A DNA stretch of 64,000 nt, taken from positions 1 to 64,000 of the forward strand of contig NZ_AHIL01000013.1 in assembly GCF_000241525.1 (NCBI RefSeq). Reading direction: 5' to 3'. Positions 45,910 to 55,112 of the stretch are shown piece after piece. Position 1 is the first letter of the stretch; the number at the start of each line of letters is the position of its first letter. The translations under genes and the position numbers were made by a program. The notes under the pieces were generated by a model, which worked only from the letters and a program-made list of their open reading frames with translations, made no database searches and had not been told where the DNA came from. Source of the DNA: Comamonas testosteroni ATCC 11996. GTDB lineage: Bacteria > Pseudomonadota > Gammaproteobacteria > Burkholderiales > Burkholderiaceae_C.

Positions 45910-46530
45910 TTAGTTGCTTGAACCCGCGTGAAAGCGACTGAAGGCGGTCACGCTATCGGCCTTGGTCCAGACGCCAGCAGCGCCAGGGCCGGAGATATGG
46001 CTGTCGTCCAACTCGATGTAGAGCTTGCCGTCCAGCGCAACCGCGATATGCGTTCCGGAGAATTCGACTCGCAGGGTGTGCCAGGAGGCAGGGGCCACTG
46101 GCGCATCGATGTACTTGATGGTCTTGCGACTGCCACCCTCGACGTAATACAGCGAGACGTTGTTCTCCAGAGCATTGGCGCGGGCGACGTAATAGTTGTC
46201 GGCGTTTTTCCAGCGCCAGACGACGCCGCCTGCCTGGTCTTCCCGGCCCGCCAGGGGCTTGAACCGTGTTTCGACAAAGCCGTCGGTGATCGAGGTTCCG
46301 ACTTTCACGCACCAGGGATAGGTGCCACGCCCATCCTGCAGCAACACCCTGTCAGAGTGAGTGGAGCCGGGCTCGGTAGTGATGACCCAATGGGGTGTAC
46401 CTCCGCCAGTGACGCCGCAGCTCCAATAGTGAGGAGATGCGCCAAGGACAGTGCCATCGAAGCCTGGAGCCAGCGCACTCGCACTGGAAGCCAGCGCAGC
46501 CACGGTGATACCAATCAAGATGCGTTGCAT
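45910..46530 (-). CDS. Exported LamG/DUF1080-like protein of the chromate cluster
   Basis: A 206-residue protein starting at the ATG at 46530 (GGAG six bases upstream) with a signal peptide (MQRILIGITVAALASSASAL). The mature part is a single beta-sandwich domain: ETRFKPLAGREDQAGGVVWRW, a DNYYVARANALENNVSLYY strand pair and WHTLRVEFSGTHIAVALDGK, the layout of concanavalin-like 3-keto-disaccharide hydrolase/LamG modules. Function in chromate resistance is unknown. It follows chrA almost directly. Confidence 0.65.
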   Translation of the reverse strand: MQRILIGITVAALASSASALAPGFDGTVLGASPHYWSCGVTGGGTPHWVITTEPGSTHSDRVLLQDGRGTYPWCVKVGTSITDGFVETRFKPLAGREDQAGGVVWRWKNADNYYVARANALENNVSLYYVEGGSRKTIKYIDAPVAPASWHTLRVEFSGTHIAVALDGKLYIELDDSHISGPGAAGVWTKADSVTAFSRFHAGSSN

Positions 46531-46542
46531 GGTACTCTCCAA

Positions 46543-47745
46543 TCAGCCGTGCGTAACCAGCGGGTGGACGACCAGGCCGATGAGGGCTGCCGCAACCACG
46601 ATGACGGGTTCAGGGAGCTTCTTGAAGCGCCACAAGATGGCTGCGGTCGCGATTGCCAGCGCTGCGGTGATCCAGTCGGAGATGGAGCGCTGACCGATGA
46701 CGATCACTGCGCCCGCGATGGAGCCGATGGCGGCGGCCGTGACGCCATCGACAAAGGCGATGACATCCGGGCGCTTGCCGTATTTCTTGAAGTACGGCGC
46801 GGGGATCACCGTGAACAGATAGCAAGGCACAAAGGTGGCGGCTGCCGCTGCCACGGCGCCCCAGAAGCCTGTGACCAGGTAGCCGATGAAGCCCGTAGTG
46901 ATCACCACCGGGCCCGGCGTGATCATGGCCACCGCCACTGCATCCACGAACTGCTGGTCGGTCAGCCAGCCGTACTCCTTGACGACACCGCCGTAGAGGA
47001 AGGGCACGATCGCAAGGCCGCTGCCGAAAACGAAGCTGCCGGCATAAGCGAAGTACAGACCGATCTGCTTGAGCTTGGTCCAGTCGATGGTGCTGAGCGC
47101 GAACATTCCGACCAGTGGGGCCGCCACGCCGTTCAAATTGCCGCCGCGCTTGAGCCATGCAGGGGGTGCACGCCAGAACCACACCAGCACGCCAGCACCG
47201 AGGAACAGCCAGACCTCTTCCGACTTGGTGATCACCGTGACGGCTGCGCTGATCAGGAAAATAGGCCACAGCAGCTTGTCCTTGCCGATGCTCTTGGTCG
47301 TCAGCTTGTAGGCGCTCATGGCGATGATGCCGATCACTGCGGCGCCCACGCCATAGAACACCGACTGCATCCAGCCGATGCCGCCGTAGGCGACATAGGC
47401 CGCGCCAAGCGCCACGACCATGAAGAAGGACGGGACGACAAAGGCGATCCCTACGAGGGACGCGCCCAGAAACCGGTAATGGACATAGCCCAGGTAGATG
47501 GCCAGCTGTGCGGCTAGCGGCCCTGGCATCAGTTGGGCGAGGGCCAAGCCCTCCTTGTAGTCCGCTTCGGTGATCCATCGGCGCTTTTCCACCAGATCGC
47601 GGTACATATAGCCCGCCAGGGCCACGGGACCGCCAAAGCCCCAGGTGCCCAGGGCCAGTATGTAGCGCACGAGCTGCCAGAGCGTGTAGCCGGGGGAACT
47701 TGAGGCGCTGGCTTCGGGCGCCGTTGTTGTGTTGAGGTCGTTCAT
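46543..47745 (-). CDS. chrA: ChrA chromate efflux transporter
   Basis: A 400-residue inner-membrane transporter of the CHR family, exporting chromate from the cytoplasm. Two homologous halves are visible: the first opens LGTWGFGGPVALAGYMYRDLV with the conserved FGGP, and ends at GLALAQLMPGPLAAQLAIYLG; the second repeats SFVFGSGLAIVPFLYGGVV and AVAVAMITPGPVVITTGFIGY. It lies 24 bases after chrB and is followed within 12 bases by the DUF1080-like gene, forming one operon. Confidence 0.9.
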   Translation of the reverse strand: MNDLNTTTAPEASASSSPGYTLWQLVRYILALGTWGFGGPVALAGYMYRDLVEKRRWITEADYKEGLALAQLMPGPLAAQLAIYLGYVHYRFLGASLVGIAFVVPSFFMVVALGAAYVAYGGIGWMQSVFYGVGAAVIGIIAMSAYKLTTKSIGKDKLLWPIFLISAAVTVITKSEEVWLFLGAGVLVWFWRAPPAWLKRGGNLNGVAAPLVGMFALSTIDWTKLKQIGLYFAYAGSFVFGSGLAIVPFLYGGVVKEYGWLTDQQFVDAVAVAMITPGPVVITTGFIGYLVTGFWGAVAAAAATFVPCYLFTVIPAPYFKKYGKRPDVIAFVDGVTAAAIGSIAGAVIVIGQRSISDWITAALAIATAAILWRFKKLPEPVIVVAAALIGLVVHPLVTHG

Positions 47746-47769
47746 ATGGGTCTTTGCAGTTGTTGATGC

Positions 47770-48732
47770 CTACGGCTTGCGCGGGCTGGAGAAATGGGCG
47801 TGGAGCGAATCGAGTACGCCGCCGATGTCGACCAGCAGCGCGTCGTCATCCGGCCAGCGCTTGCGCGCTCCGGCCAGAACAGCCTCGAAGCCGCAGGCCT
47901 CGGGCGTGGTCGCACCGCCTACGTCGAGCGCATGAACCATCTCCGCGAGGCGCGAGAGACCCCTGTCACCTTCCAAGCCAAAGCTCGTGAGCAGCACCTC
48001 GAAGGTCACGCGCTCGCCCACATGAGTGAAGGTCGCGCCATCGAAGTCGAAGCCCAGCGCATCTGCAGGGCAGTCGGCCGGTGCCTCCAGCCACTGGAAG
48101 CGTGCGTGCGGGTCGATGAAGCGCTGGATGAGCCAGGCACTGGCCAAGCGATCTACCCAGAGATTGCGGCGCGTCGCCCAGAGACGTCCTTGGTATTGCA
48201 TGCGATCGCGCCGGGCTATGCGTCCAGCAGTGGCCTGTGGTTCGCCCGGCGACTGCAGGGCTTCGATGGCGTTGTTGAAGTCCCGCCACTGGGCTTCGGC
48301 GCGGATCGAGGTTTCTGCAGGGAAGAAGTCGATCCTGCGGATGGCTTCATAGGCCCGCGCGTGCTTGCGCTGCACACGGCCCAACTCGGTCGCGCTCAGG
48401 CCAGAAAGTGTCTGACGCGCTTGGGCCAGTTCTTCCAGCCAGGGGGTGTAGTCGACCGTTCGGTCGAAGAGCGCCTGGAAAGTGGCTTGTTCGGCTATAT
48501 CGCGCGCTCGCACCTGTAGCAGCCAGGCTTGGCCACCTTCCTGCAGCGCATCGTCGGCAAGGGCTTGCAATTGCGCAGCTTGCTCAACTTGCGCTGGAAG
48601 CAGGTAGGCACCGTCGCGCAAGGCAGCACAGCCTAATGCCTTCACGGCGCGCCAAATCCGCATGCGTGGCGTAGCGCTTGAGGCGGGGAGGCTGATGATC
48701 AGAGCCAGCCAGGAGTCCGAAGTGAGAGTCAT
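47770..48732 (-). CDS. chrB: ChrB chromate-sensing regulator
   Basis: A 320-residue ChrB protein, first gene of the operon. The N-terminal domain has the expected winged-helix-like stretch (TPRMRIWRAVKALGCAALRDGAYLLP) and the C-terminal ChrB domain begins RRNLWVDRLASAWLIQRFIDPHARF. Family knowledge: ChrB represses or activates chrA expression in response to chromate. Upstream (48,733 on) is the expected promoter/operator. The shortened start at an internal ATG is possible, but the N-terminal domain fits the full frame. Confidence 0.85.
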   Translation of the reverse strand: MTLTSDSWLALIISLPASSATPRMRIWRAVKALGCAALRDGAYLLPAQVEQAAQLQALADDALQEGGQAWLLQVRARDIAEQATFQALFDRTVDYTPWLEELAQARQTLSGLSATELGRVQRKHARAYEAIRRIDFFPAETSIRAEAQWRDFNNAIEALQSPGEPQATAGRIARRDRMQYQGRLWATRRNLWVDRLASAWLIQRFIDPHARFQWLEAPADCPADALGFDFDGATFTHVGERVTFEVLLTSFGLEGDRGLSRLAEMVHALDVGGATTPEACGFEAVLAGARKRWPDDDALLVDIGGVLDSLHAHFSSPRKP

Positions 48733-49149
48733 GGCAGCAGCTTAGAGCACCGTCATGAATGCTGCAATGCTGTAGCGATCTCTACAAAATCATTCCAAAC
48801 TTCATCAAACAAGTCAGTACGATGGTATGCGCATGGCGACTGCTATGAAGAAGACCGCACGCTGTACTACTGCTCAATGTGCGATATTTTTGCCAGCCCA
48901 GACCACTTTGCGACGCAACCACGCCGAGCAGCTACAAATAAAGCTGCAGGCGTATGCCAAGTGGCCCGCTGATACGGCACGACGCAGTTACCGCCCCGTA
49001 GTGCACACAACCTATTTGCCGCCGAGCTGGCCGCACTGGTGGCAGAGCAAAAAGCAAGTGCAGCAAGCCGCAGCCGCTTTTATCGCTGGCTGGAAAAGCA
49101 GGCCAGCCGTGATGACCCTGTGGGTGATTTGGCCTATGACATCATGTAT
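48733..49149. other. Region upstream of chrB with decayed coding sequence
   Basis: The first 60 bases should hold the chr promoter. Then 48,830-49,149 contains decayed coding sequence: one frame has EEDRTLYYCSMCDIFASPDHF, a Cys-pair protein scrap, and another reads FYRWLEKQASRDDPVGDLAY, a YozE-like C-terminus. Frames are interrupted, so nothing is called. Confidence 0.35.
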
Positions 49150-49537
49150 TGACCCAGTGAATTCCTGCTCAGGTGTTAACGTTGAAGGAAACGACGATGA
49201 GCACCCTGATGGAAGACGACATCAAGCGCTGGACAGCCAAGCGTAAGACGGCCCTTGTCCTGGACATCATCCAGGGCAAGACCACGATCTCGGAGGCCAG
49301 CCGGGCCTTCGACCTCAACCCCTCGGAGGTTGAGCAATGGGTCGATGAAGGCAAGCGTGGCATGGAGAACGCCCTGCGCACCAAGCCCTTGGAAGTCAAA
49401 GAGCAGTACGAGAAGCAACTGCGCGAACTTCAGCAGGCCTATGGCGAAGCCATGTTGGAGCTGCGTGCCAGAAAAAAGCTGGCGTCCCTGCTGGGCAACG
49501 AGGACGAGAAATGACCTGTGCAGAAACCGCTGGGTCA
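49150..49537 (+). mobile_element. Deleted IS3-type element with intact OrfA
   Basis: Ends are imperfect inverted repeats: TGACCCAGTGAATTCCTGC on the left and, on the complementary strand from 49537, TGACCCAGCGGTTTCTGC. Both begin with TG, as in IS3 elements. Only the OrfA-like gene lies inside, so the element is a 388-base derivative lacking OrfB. No direct repeat flanks it. Confidence 0.55.
49197..49514 (+). CDS. IS3-family OrfA-like helix-turn-helix protein
   Basis: A 105-residue protein from the ATG at 49197. KRKTALVLDIIQGKTTISEASR followed by FDLNPSEVEQWVDEGKRGMEN is a helix-turn-helix, and KEQYEKQLRELQQAYGEAMLELRARKK is a leucine-zipper-like coiled coil, the standard OrfA arrangement. 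The catalytic OrfB is absent. Could also be annotated as a DUF1153-like transposase accessory. Confidence 0.7.
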   Translation: MSTLMEDDIKRWTAKRKTALVLDIIQGKTTISEASRAFDLNPSEVEQWVDEGKRGMENALRTKPLEVKEQYEKQLRELQQAYGEAMLELRARKKLASLLGNEDEK

Positions 49538-50042
49538 ATACAATCACACATGACAAAGGCTTCCCGATAGAGGCTTCACTGCGACAAACGCGCAGCTACT
49601 TGGAAAGCAAGTGGGTATCGGAGGCGGTGATGGATGCTTTGGCCCAAGCCTGGCTTGAGTTTTCTGCCAACAGGTAAAGGCCGCGTTGAGTAGCGGACGG
49701 CCATCAGCGCGGTTGTGCTGATGGTTGCTTGCATACATTCCACGCGCTCTTTGCACTGTTGATTTCCACGCAAAACTGCCCCACACCAGAGATGTGGCAT
49801 AAATCTTGGACACCATATGGCTGTCCTCAGCTTGAGATAGCCCCCCTGGGGCATCGGGGAGGTGCCAGCATCCACCAAGTAGAGCTGGAAGCTGCGCAGA
49901 TATTCAACGATGGCCATGTCCGGCGAGGCACGATGTATATTGCCGCTCATGGCCTTCTTACCGGACTACCGCGTGAGCGGTTTAGAGTCGTCTCTAAGGC
50001 GCGGTGGTTAGGTCAGGACCGCTGTTTTCTCTGTTTAAGCCG
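49538..50042. other. Intergenic, decayed sequence
   Basis: About 500 bases. Frames on both strands (for example minus strand 49576-49950, 124 codons) have no ribosome site and no recognisable product. Probably remnants of earlier insertions. Confidence 0.35.
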
Positions 50043-50600
50043 CTATACATTCCACAGCAGCAGTGCTGCTTCGCCTTGCGTTGCCATACCGGGGTGGTTC
50101 AGGGCAATGGTTGCAGCGCAGTGGGCGCGGTGGTCTCGGTAAAACGTGATGCCTTGAAGCCATTCATCCCAGCTGTGCACCAAATCCTGCTCTTCGCAAG
50201 AGGCCAGGAACACCAGCTGAATGCGGTGGAGTTTTTGGCTGGCATCGCGCAATTGCAGTTGCTGCAATTTTTCATGATCGCGCTGTATTTTTTCGCGCCA
50301 TTTGTTTTGCGTGCCAGCGCCCACCAACGCCACTTCGATCAGATATTTATCTTGTGTGTCTGGGCGGGTGGCGAGCAAATCCCCTTTCAAGGATTTCAGA
50401 CAGTGATCGCCCAGTTGTTGGTAACTGGGGCGGCCTTCGCAGTGGTATCCATGCTGCAGAAAAGCAGCAAACAGCTCCCAGTTCAGCCATTCTTCATACG
50501 ATGCCGTGCTGGCACTGAACGCATGCAAGGTGTGGGATTTCTGTGCAAACCAAGGCTGCAGAATATCTAGAACCGTGTGGGCAGGAGTGATGACAGACAT
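50043..50600 (-). CDS. Unknown protein, PD-(D/E)XK nuclease-like
   Basis: A 185-residue cytosolic protein of unknown family. A helix with WLNWELFAAFLQHGYHCEG precedes KGDLLATRP and YLIEVALVGAG, giving the E ... D ... E spacing of the PD-(D/E)XK fold, but the usual Lys after the second Glu is replaced (EVAL instead of EVKL). A later WREKIQRDHEKLQQLQ could supply a basic residue. It begins 10 bases after the gene at 50611-51303, so the two form an operon. Nuclease assignment is tentative. Confidence 0.5.
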   Translation of the reverse strand: MSVITPAHTVLDILQPWFAQKSHTLHAFSASTASYEEWLNWELFAAFLQHGYHCEGRPSYQQLGDHCLKSLKGDLLATRPDTQDKYLIEVALVGAGTQNKWREKIQRDHEKLQQLQLRDASQKLHRIQLVFLASCEEQDLVHSWDEWLQGITFYRDHRAHCAATIALNHPGMATQGEAALLLWNV

Positions 50601-50610
50601 TGGGGCAGTT

Positions 50611-51303
50611 TCAGTGGGACAGTAAAAAATGGCAGTGGATGGCGGGAGCCGTATGTTCGCTGTAGGTGCTGGAAAATGCGGGGGAGCTGATAGGGTAGTC
50701 CTTCAGCCGTTGTTGAATATACCTACCCATGGAAAGTCGTAACTTTGCTTTTTCGCCTTCCAAAACGATATGGGCATATTTCGTTGCCGTCCGCAACAGC
50801 GGGGCCATGGTTGCAAAAGCCTGGTCGATATCGGCCTGGAACTGCTCAGGGCTGTCGCAGCGAATCGCGGCAGAGCCGTAGCGTATGCGCGACTGCGCAA
50901 AGAAGTCGTCCAGATCGGCTTCGGTCAGCACGGACTGCACGTCAAAGTTGTAGTGGCGCAGCAAAAAATCGATAAATTGCGCGATATCGGCATCGGCAAT
51001 CCCATCGATGTGCACCGTTTTTACCGCTTGCCCAGACAGCGGCACCTCGGTGTGTTGGTCGGTCAACAGCAGCCAATTGGTGGTTAGCTGGGCCAGAGCA
51101 GGGAGGTCGTAAGCCGTGCGCGGCGTTTGTATGCTTTCGCAGACCACAACGCCATCGCGGACGCAAGGGCGCAGGAAAACGGCAGGTGCTTGCTGGGCAG
51201 CAAGCTGTATACCACGCACTGCCATGGCGGCTTGCGCGCGGGGACTGGCCAGTAGCACGGCAATAGTTTCGGATGGCTGAGTGGAAAAATAATATGCGGC
51301 CAT
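50611..51303 (-). CDS. Unknown protein in operon with a nuclease-like gene
   Basis: A 230-residue protein from the ATG at 51303 (23 further residues are open upstream). No signal or membrane segment. It has IDGIADADIAQFIDFLLRHYN and a basic C-terminus with RTATKYAHIVLEGEKAKLRL, but I recognise no family. Adjacent defence genes suggest a paired role with the downstream nuclease-like protein; this is inference. Confidence 0.55.
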   Translation of the reverse strand: MAAYYFSTQPSETIAVLLASPRAQAAMAVRGIQLAAQQAPAVFLRPCVRDGVVVCESIQTPRTAYDLPALAQLTTNWLLLTDQHTEVPLSGQAVKTVHIDGIADADIAQFIDFLLRHYNFDVQSVLTEADLDDFFAQSRIRYGSAAIRCDSPEQFQADIDQAFATMAPLLRTATKYAHIVLEGEKAKLRLSMGRYIQQRLKDYPISSPAFSSTYSEHTAPAIHCHFLLSH

Positions 51304-52023
51304 CAAAGGACTCTTTCTGTGCCCATGATTCTCAAAGTTGGCTTGTCCATTTGTCCAGGAAATCGGCCTCAAAAAAGAATAAAAAATTAAAATTTATTGA
51401 CCATCGCATGGTGTTAGCCGCAAAAGCGATGTTTTCAGAACCTAACACCACTTTCCTTTGAGACCGATGCGAAGCATTTATGCATCGCTCCCTCATGGCA
51501 AACAAACCGTTGGCAAAGAGCTGTGGCGACAACTGCAGCCCCTGATTTCGCCCTTCACTCCTTCCGCCAAAGGCGGCTCACGCAAGCTCGGCGTGAGCAA
51601 TAAAACCGCACTCAATCGCATCTTGTTTGTGCTGCACACCGGCATTTCATAGGAAGACTTGCCACAGTCTCTCGGCTACGGCAGTGGCAGGTCCTGCTAA
51701 TCGCGACTCCCTGACTGGAGCGACAGCGGCGTCAGGCAACCAGCCTGACTCAGCCGACTGTGGGAAAGCCTGCAAGGACTGCTTCTGGCCGGAAGCACGC
51801 GATCGTCGTAATTCACCAAAGCTGTCAATCACTGGCCGCAGCAAACCAACCATGGACTGCTTTCGGGGACTTGACCGAAATGGTGCTCTCGGCCAGAAGC
51901 GGTACTCAAGCGCCGCACTATGAGCGGCGGTTCTAGGCTGGAAGCAGCTGTTCAACCTAGAGTTCCGAACGACTGCTAAGCTTTCGCTTCCGAGCTATTC
52001 AGCCGCCTTAAAGGAGATGCATT
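51304..52023. other. Region with a transposase relic and the leader of the defence genes
   Basis: About 720 bases. 51,340-51,460 is AT-rich with an inverted repeat GGTGTTAG/CTAACACC. An IS5-type relic follows at 51467-51760. 51,780-52,010 shows a long-range inverted repeat (CTTCTGGCCG at about 51,781 and CGGCCAGAAG at about 51,890). AAGGAG at 52011-52016 belongs to the next gene. Confidence 0.45.
51467..51760 (+). pseudogene. N-terminal relic of an IS5-family (IS427-like) transposase
   Basis: From MRSIYASLPHGKQ the frame continues KELWRQLQPLISPFTP, then NKTALNRILFVLHTGIS, and hits a TAG exactly where the family has Trp (GISWEDLPQ), then continues EDLPQSLGYGSG after the stop. A further stop follows. 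So a nonsense mutation (TGG to TAG) is visible and the gene is dead. Confidence 0.7.
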
Positions 52024-52605
52024 TTGGAGCCGCTTACCCTTGCCGGTACGTTAGCTACGGTTGTTGGCTTGCTGTCCAATTTCAAGGCAGAGCGCTCATC
52101 TGCGAGCTTGGACGCATTTATCGAATGGTTGCGTGAGAGCCATCACACTGGCCTTGCGGAGACCATAGTCCGGAATAAGGCGCTCTCCGACGAGTTGGCC
52201 AAACTGCTATCAGTCAACCACCAAGATCTGGTTTCGAGGCTCAACGCGCTGCAGGACCAGATCGCTTCGATTGCCAGCAGCATCGAAGGGTTTGGGGGGC
52301 TTGTAGACGTGCTTGATGCCACGCCCAAACTCTCAAGGCAGGCCCGATCAATCCTGCGGCAGATTGTTGAATCCCGCGCGCAATATGCGCTGGAGCACAA
52401 ACTCAGCACTGGCCAGCCCCCCGAGTTCCTGTTCATCGGTGGTCCTGCTTCCGGCGAGATTCGGTACGATGAGCCGCAGTTCATGAACGAGGATCTTGAT
52501 TCCCTAGTCGTCGCTGGGCTGTTACGCGTTGAGCTCGCCAGCAAGGGCTCCAGAAAGTTCTCTGCAACGCGCGAGGCCGCCGAGTTCGTTAGAAGAATCG
52601 GCTGA
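52024..52605 (+). CDS. Defence-associated protein of unknown family
   Basis: A 193-residue protein. The start is TTG at 52024, chosen because AAGGAG lies seven bases upstream; an ATG at 52018 is in another frame. N-terminal hydrophobic helix (LTLAGTLATVVGLLSNF), a helical middle with a coiled-coil pattern (LVSRLNALQDQIASIASSIE), and a winged-helix-like C-terminus ending FSATREAAEFVRRIG. It precedes the nSTAND gene by 73-120 bases on the same strand. Function unknown; possibly an accessory or effector of the neighbouring ATPase. Confidence 0.55.
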   Translation: MEPLTLAGTLATVVGLLSNFKAERSSASLDAFIEWLRESHHTGLAETIVRNKALSDELAKLLSVNHQDLVSRLNALQDQIASIASSIEGFGGLVDVLDATPKLSRQARSILRQIVESRAQYALEHKLSTGQPPEFLFIGGPASGEIRYDEPQFMNEDLDSLVVAGLLRVELASKGSRKFSATREAAEFVRRIG

Positions 52606-52726
52606 ATCTACCTGGCACGAGGATCCATGCTGCATCTTTTAGCTTGGCAGGCACATATGAGCGCAGCTCGTAGTCCTGTTGGCCCCCGAATTCGTCTGCG
52701 CGCTGACGAAAATCTGCGAGTCGCCA

Positions 52727-55024
52727 ATGAAATACACCGCGCAGATGACCACCATTGAAACGCAGGCATACCACGCCGATTTCGCTCTGCATACGCTTGG
52801 CTGGAAGGCCTTCCAGGACTTGTGTGCACAGGTCATGGAGGAAGAGCTTCAGACTACGGTCTCGGTCTATCGCGAAGCGCAAGACGGTGGGCAGGATGCT
52901 GTGTTCCTTACGAAAAGTCCTGATGGGCTCACCGCAGTGGGCACAGTGCAGTGCAAGTTCTCCAGCAAGCCCGACCAACGCCTGCGGCCGTCCGACATCA
53001 CTGGCGAAATTGAGCATGTTGAACAGCTCGTTGCCAAGCAAATGGCAAGGGTCTACTACTTTGTCACCAGTATGGGCGTGGATGCGGATGTCGCGCGAGA
53101 AGTCCGCGAGCGACTATTGGCGCAGGGGGTTGTAGAACCCCATGTCGTCGGAAAGGAATGGTTGCTTTGCAAGATCAAGGCAAGCCCTCGCCTCCGAGCA
53201 CTGGTTCCTCGCGTCTATGGGCTGGGTGATCTCTCAACCATCCTAGACGAGCGATGCGCCGCCCAGACCCTCGCACTATTGGGTGAGCATCGCAAGGCCC
53301 TCAACGTGTACGTGCCGACAGCTCCGCACCGAAATGCAGTTGACATCCTGGCGCAGCACAAGCTGGTACTACTTCTTGGAGCTCCGGCAACAGGAAAGTC
53401 CACGTTGGCAGCCATCCTTGCCATGATGGCCGTCGACAAGAACGACGTGCAGGTATTCAAGTGCGACGGGCCTATAGAACTGAAGCAGCACTGGAATCCT
53501 AACGACAACAAGCGGCTGTTTTGGATCGATGATGCTTTTGGCGCGAACCTGCTGATGCCGGATTATGTGAATGCCTGGATCGAGTTCATGCCGAAGCTCA
53601 AGACGGCACTTGACCATGGCTGTCACTTCATCCTCACGTCCCGCACTCACATCTGGAACGATGCCGCGCCGCGCCTGGGCTCTAGGAACCATCCTCTTCT
53701 GGAATCAGGAACGGCAGTGGTTAATGTCGGTGGTTTAACGCAATCGGAGCGTGAACAGATTCTCTACAACCACTTGAAGGCAGGCACTCAACCCCCAGTC
53801 TGGAAAGCGAAGATCAAGGATCACTTGTCTCAATTGTCGAAAGAGAGCAGTTTGCTGCCTGAGCTCGCGCGGCGCTTAGGAGACAAGGATTACACCGGGA
53901 ACGTCACCAAGCTTCCTGACGACCTGCTGCGTTTCATCGCTCAACCACAGGAGTTCCTGGTTCAGACGTTCAAGGAATTGACGCCAGAGCAACAAGCTGC
54001 GCTTACGTTGGTGTTCCTCACGCGGTCCCGACTGCCGGTTCACCTGTTCCCCGACGCCGAAGCGGCATTGGTGGCAACGAGCTACGGCGTGACGAAAGCC
54101 AACATGGCTCAGGCATTGATGCAACTTGCAGGCTCCTTCGTCGTCCGTCGAAGTGACGGTGACAAGGAATACTGGGCGTTCTGGCACCCGACATTTGCCG
54201 ATGCCATCAGTGCGATTCTGAGTAAGCGCCCGGACCTGATCGACGTCTATGTCCGGGGTGCCGGGCTCGACACCCTTCTGACAGAGGTGGTTTGTGAAGG
54301 CGCGGCTCCGGTTCGCGATGCCGTCGTGGTTCCACTCAGCAGCAGTGATGCGCTCGTCGTACGACTGCTAGAAACGCCTGATGAGGAAGGCGCGAACGAA
54401 CAGCTGTTCGAGTTCCTGAACCGCCGACTCCCCAGGGATTTGGTGCAGAAGGTCTTGCGGCGGGCTCCCGAGCTTCTTGGCCGCCAGGGCGAGCGCTTGT
54501 CTTGGCGCCGTCTCCGCTGGCGGCAAGTAGTTCGTCTTCGTGCCACAGCTCATGAAATGGGGCTACTCGATGATGAAGTTCGCTTAGCGACGACATCCAT
54601 GCTCGAAGAAGGCGCCCTCAGTTCTTTCGACGCTTCATTTGTCCAGGATGACAGCATCCTGGCAGTGTTTCGCCCCTCAGAGCTGATGCAGTTGACCGCC
54701 GGCCTGCTGGCCAAACTGGACTCGGAAGTTCAGGAGAAGATTTCCACCTGTCGGGAGGAGGCGGACCCAGACGGTGACATCGACAGCCAATTCGAGGAGG
54801 TTGCTGACTTCCTCGACAGCATCCGATACCTGGTGGAAGCGAATTCAGTCTTCCAAGAGAAGCACGACAAGCTGACCGCCAACCTAGATCAGGCTAAGAA
54901 AGACGTTGAGGCCAAGAAGTCCGACGACGAAGAGGAAACCAGTTTCTTCAGCAGCGTCCCCCGGGCGGCCGCGCAACGCGAACAGCAGGGTGGTCGCTCA
55001 ATCTTCAGCGACGTCGACGAATGA
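52727..55024 (+). CDS. Nuclease-nSTAND NTPase (probable anti-phage protein)
   Basis: Large signal-transduction ATPase with N-terminal restriction nuclease-like domain. Start among in-frame ATGs at 52727 and 52745 is unsettled (a TTG at 52679 is also open). The nuclease part has GWKAFQDLCAQVMEEEL, then DGGQDAVF and VGTVQCKFSS, the Mrr-like D...QxK pattern. The nSTAND domain has a Walker A GAPATGKSTL (about residue 220) and Walker B-like RLFWIDDAFG; HFILTSRT may be sensor. The C-terminal half is helical and ends in an acidic tail. Family knowledge: nSTAND proteins such as Avs detect phage proteins and unleash nuclease. No homologue search was done. Confidence 0.75.
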   Translation: MKYTAQMTTIETQAYHADFALHTLGWKAFQDLCAQVMEEELQTTVSVYREAQDGGQDAVFLTKSPDGLTAVGTVQCKFSSKPDQRLRPSDITGEIEHVEQLVAKQMARVYYFVTSMGVDADVAREVRERLLAQGVVEPHVVGKEWLLCKIKASPRLRALVPRVYGLGDLSTILDERCAAQTLALLGEHRKALNVYVPTAPHRNAVDILAQHKLVLLLGAPATGKSTLAAILAMMAVDKNDVQVFKCDGPIELKQHWNPNDNKRLFWIDDAFGANLLMPDYVNAWIEFMPKLKTALDHGCHFILTSRTHIWNDAAPRLGSRNHPLLESGTAVVNVGGLTQSEREQILYNHLKAGTQPPVWKAKIKDHLSQLSKESSLLPELARRLGDKDYTGNVTKLPDDLLRFIAQPQEFLVQTFKELTPEQQAALTLVFLTRSRLPVHLFPDAEAALVATSYGVTKANMAQALMQLAGSFVVRRSDGDKEYWAFWHPTFADAISAILSKRPDLIDVYVRGAGLDTLLTEVVCEGAAPVRDAVVVPLSSSDALVVRLLETPDEEGANEQLFEFLNRRLPRDLVQKVLRRAPELLGRQGERLSWRRLRWRQVVRLRATAHEMGLLDDEVRLATTSMLEEGALSSFDASFVQDDSILAVFRPSELMQLTAGLLAKLDSEVQEKISTCREEADPDGDIDSQFEEVADFLDSIRYLVEANSVFQEKHDKLTANLDQAKKDVEAKKSDDEEETSFFSSVPRAAAQREQQGGRSIFSDVDE

Positions 55025-55112
55025 CATCGCGGTCCAGCATGCATGCTGGACCGCGCGGTTGGTCCTGGACACGCGCAGATACTCTTGAGGCGAGTGACTC
55101 GCTCAAGGGCCT

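Noticed and set aside
45928-47517. 529-codon plus-strand frame over chrA and the DUF1080-like gene
   Set aside because: Antisense to clear chr genes; low-complexity Asp/Arg/His content and no known domain.
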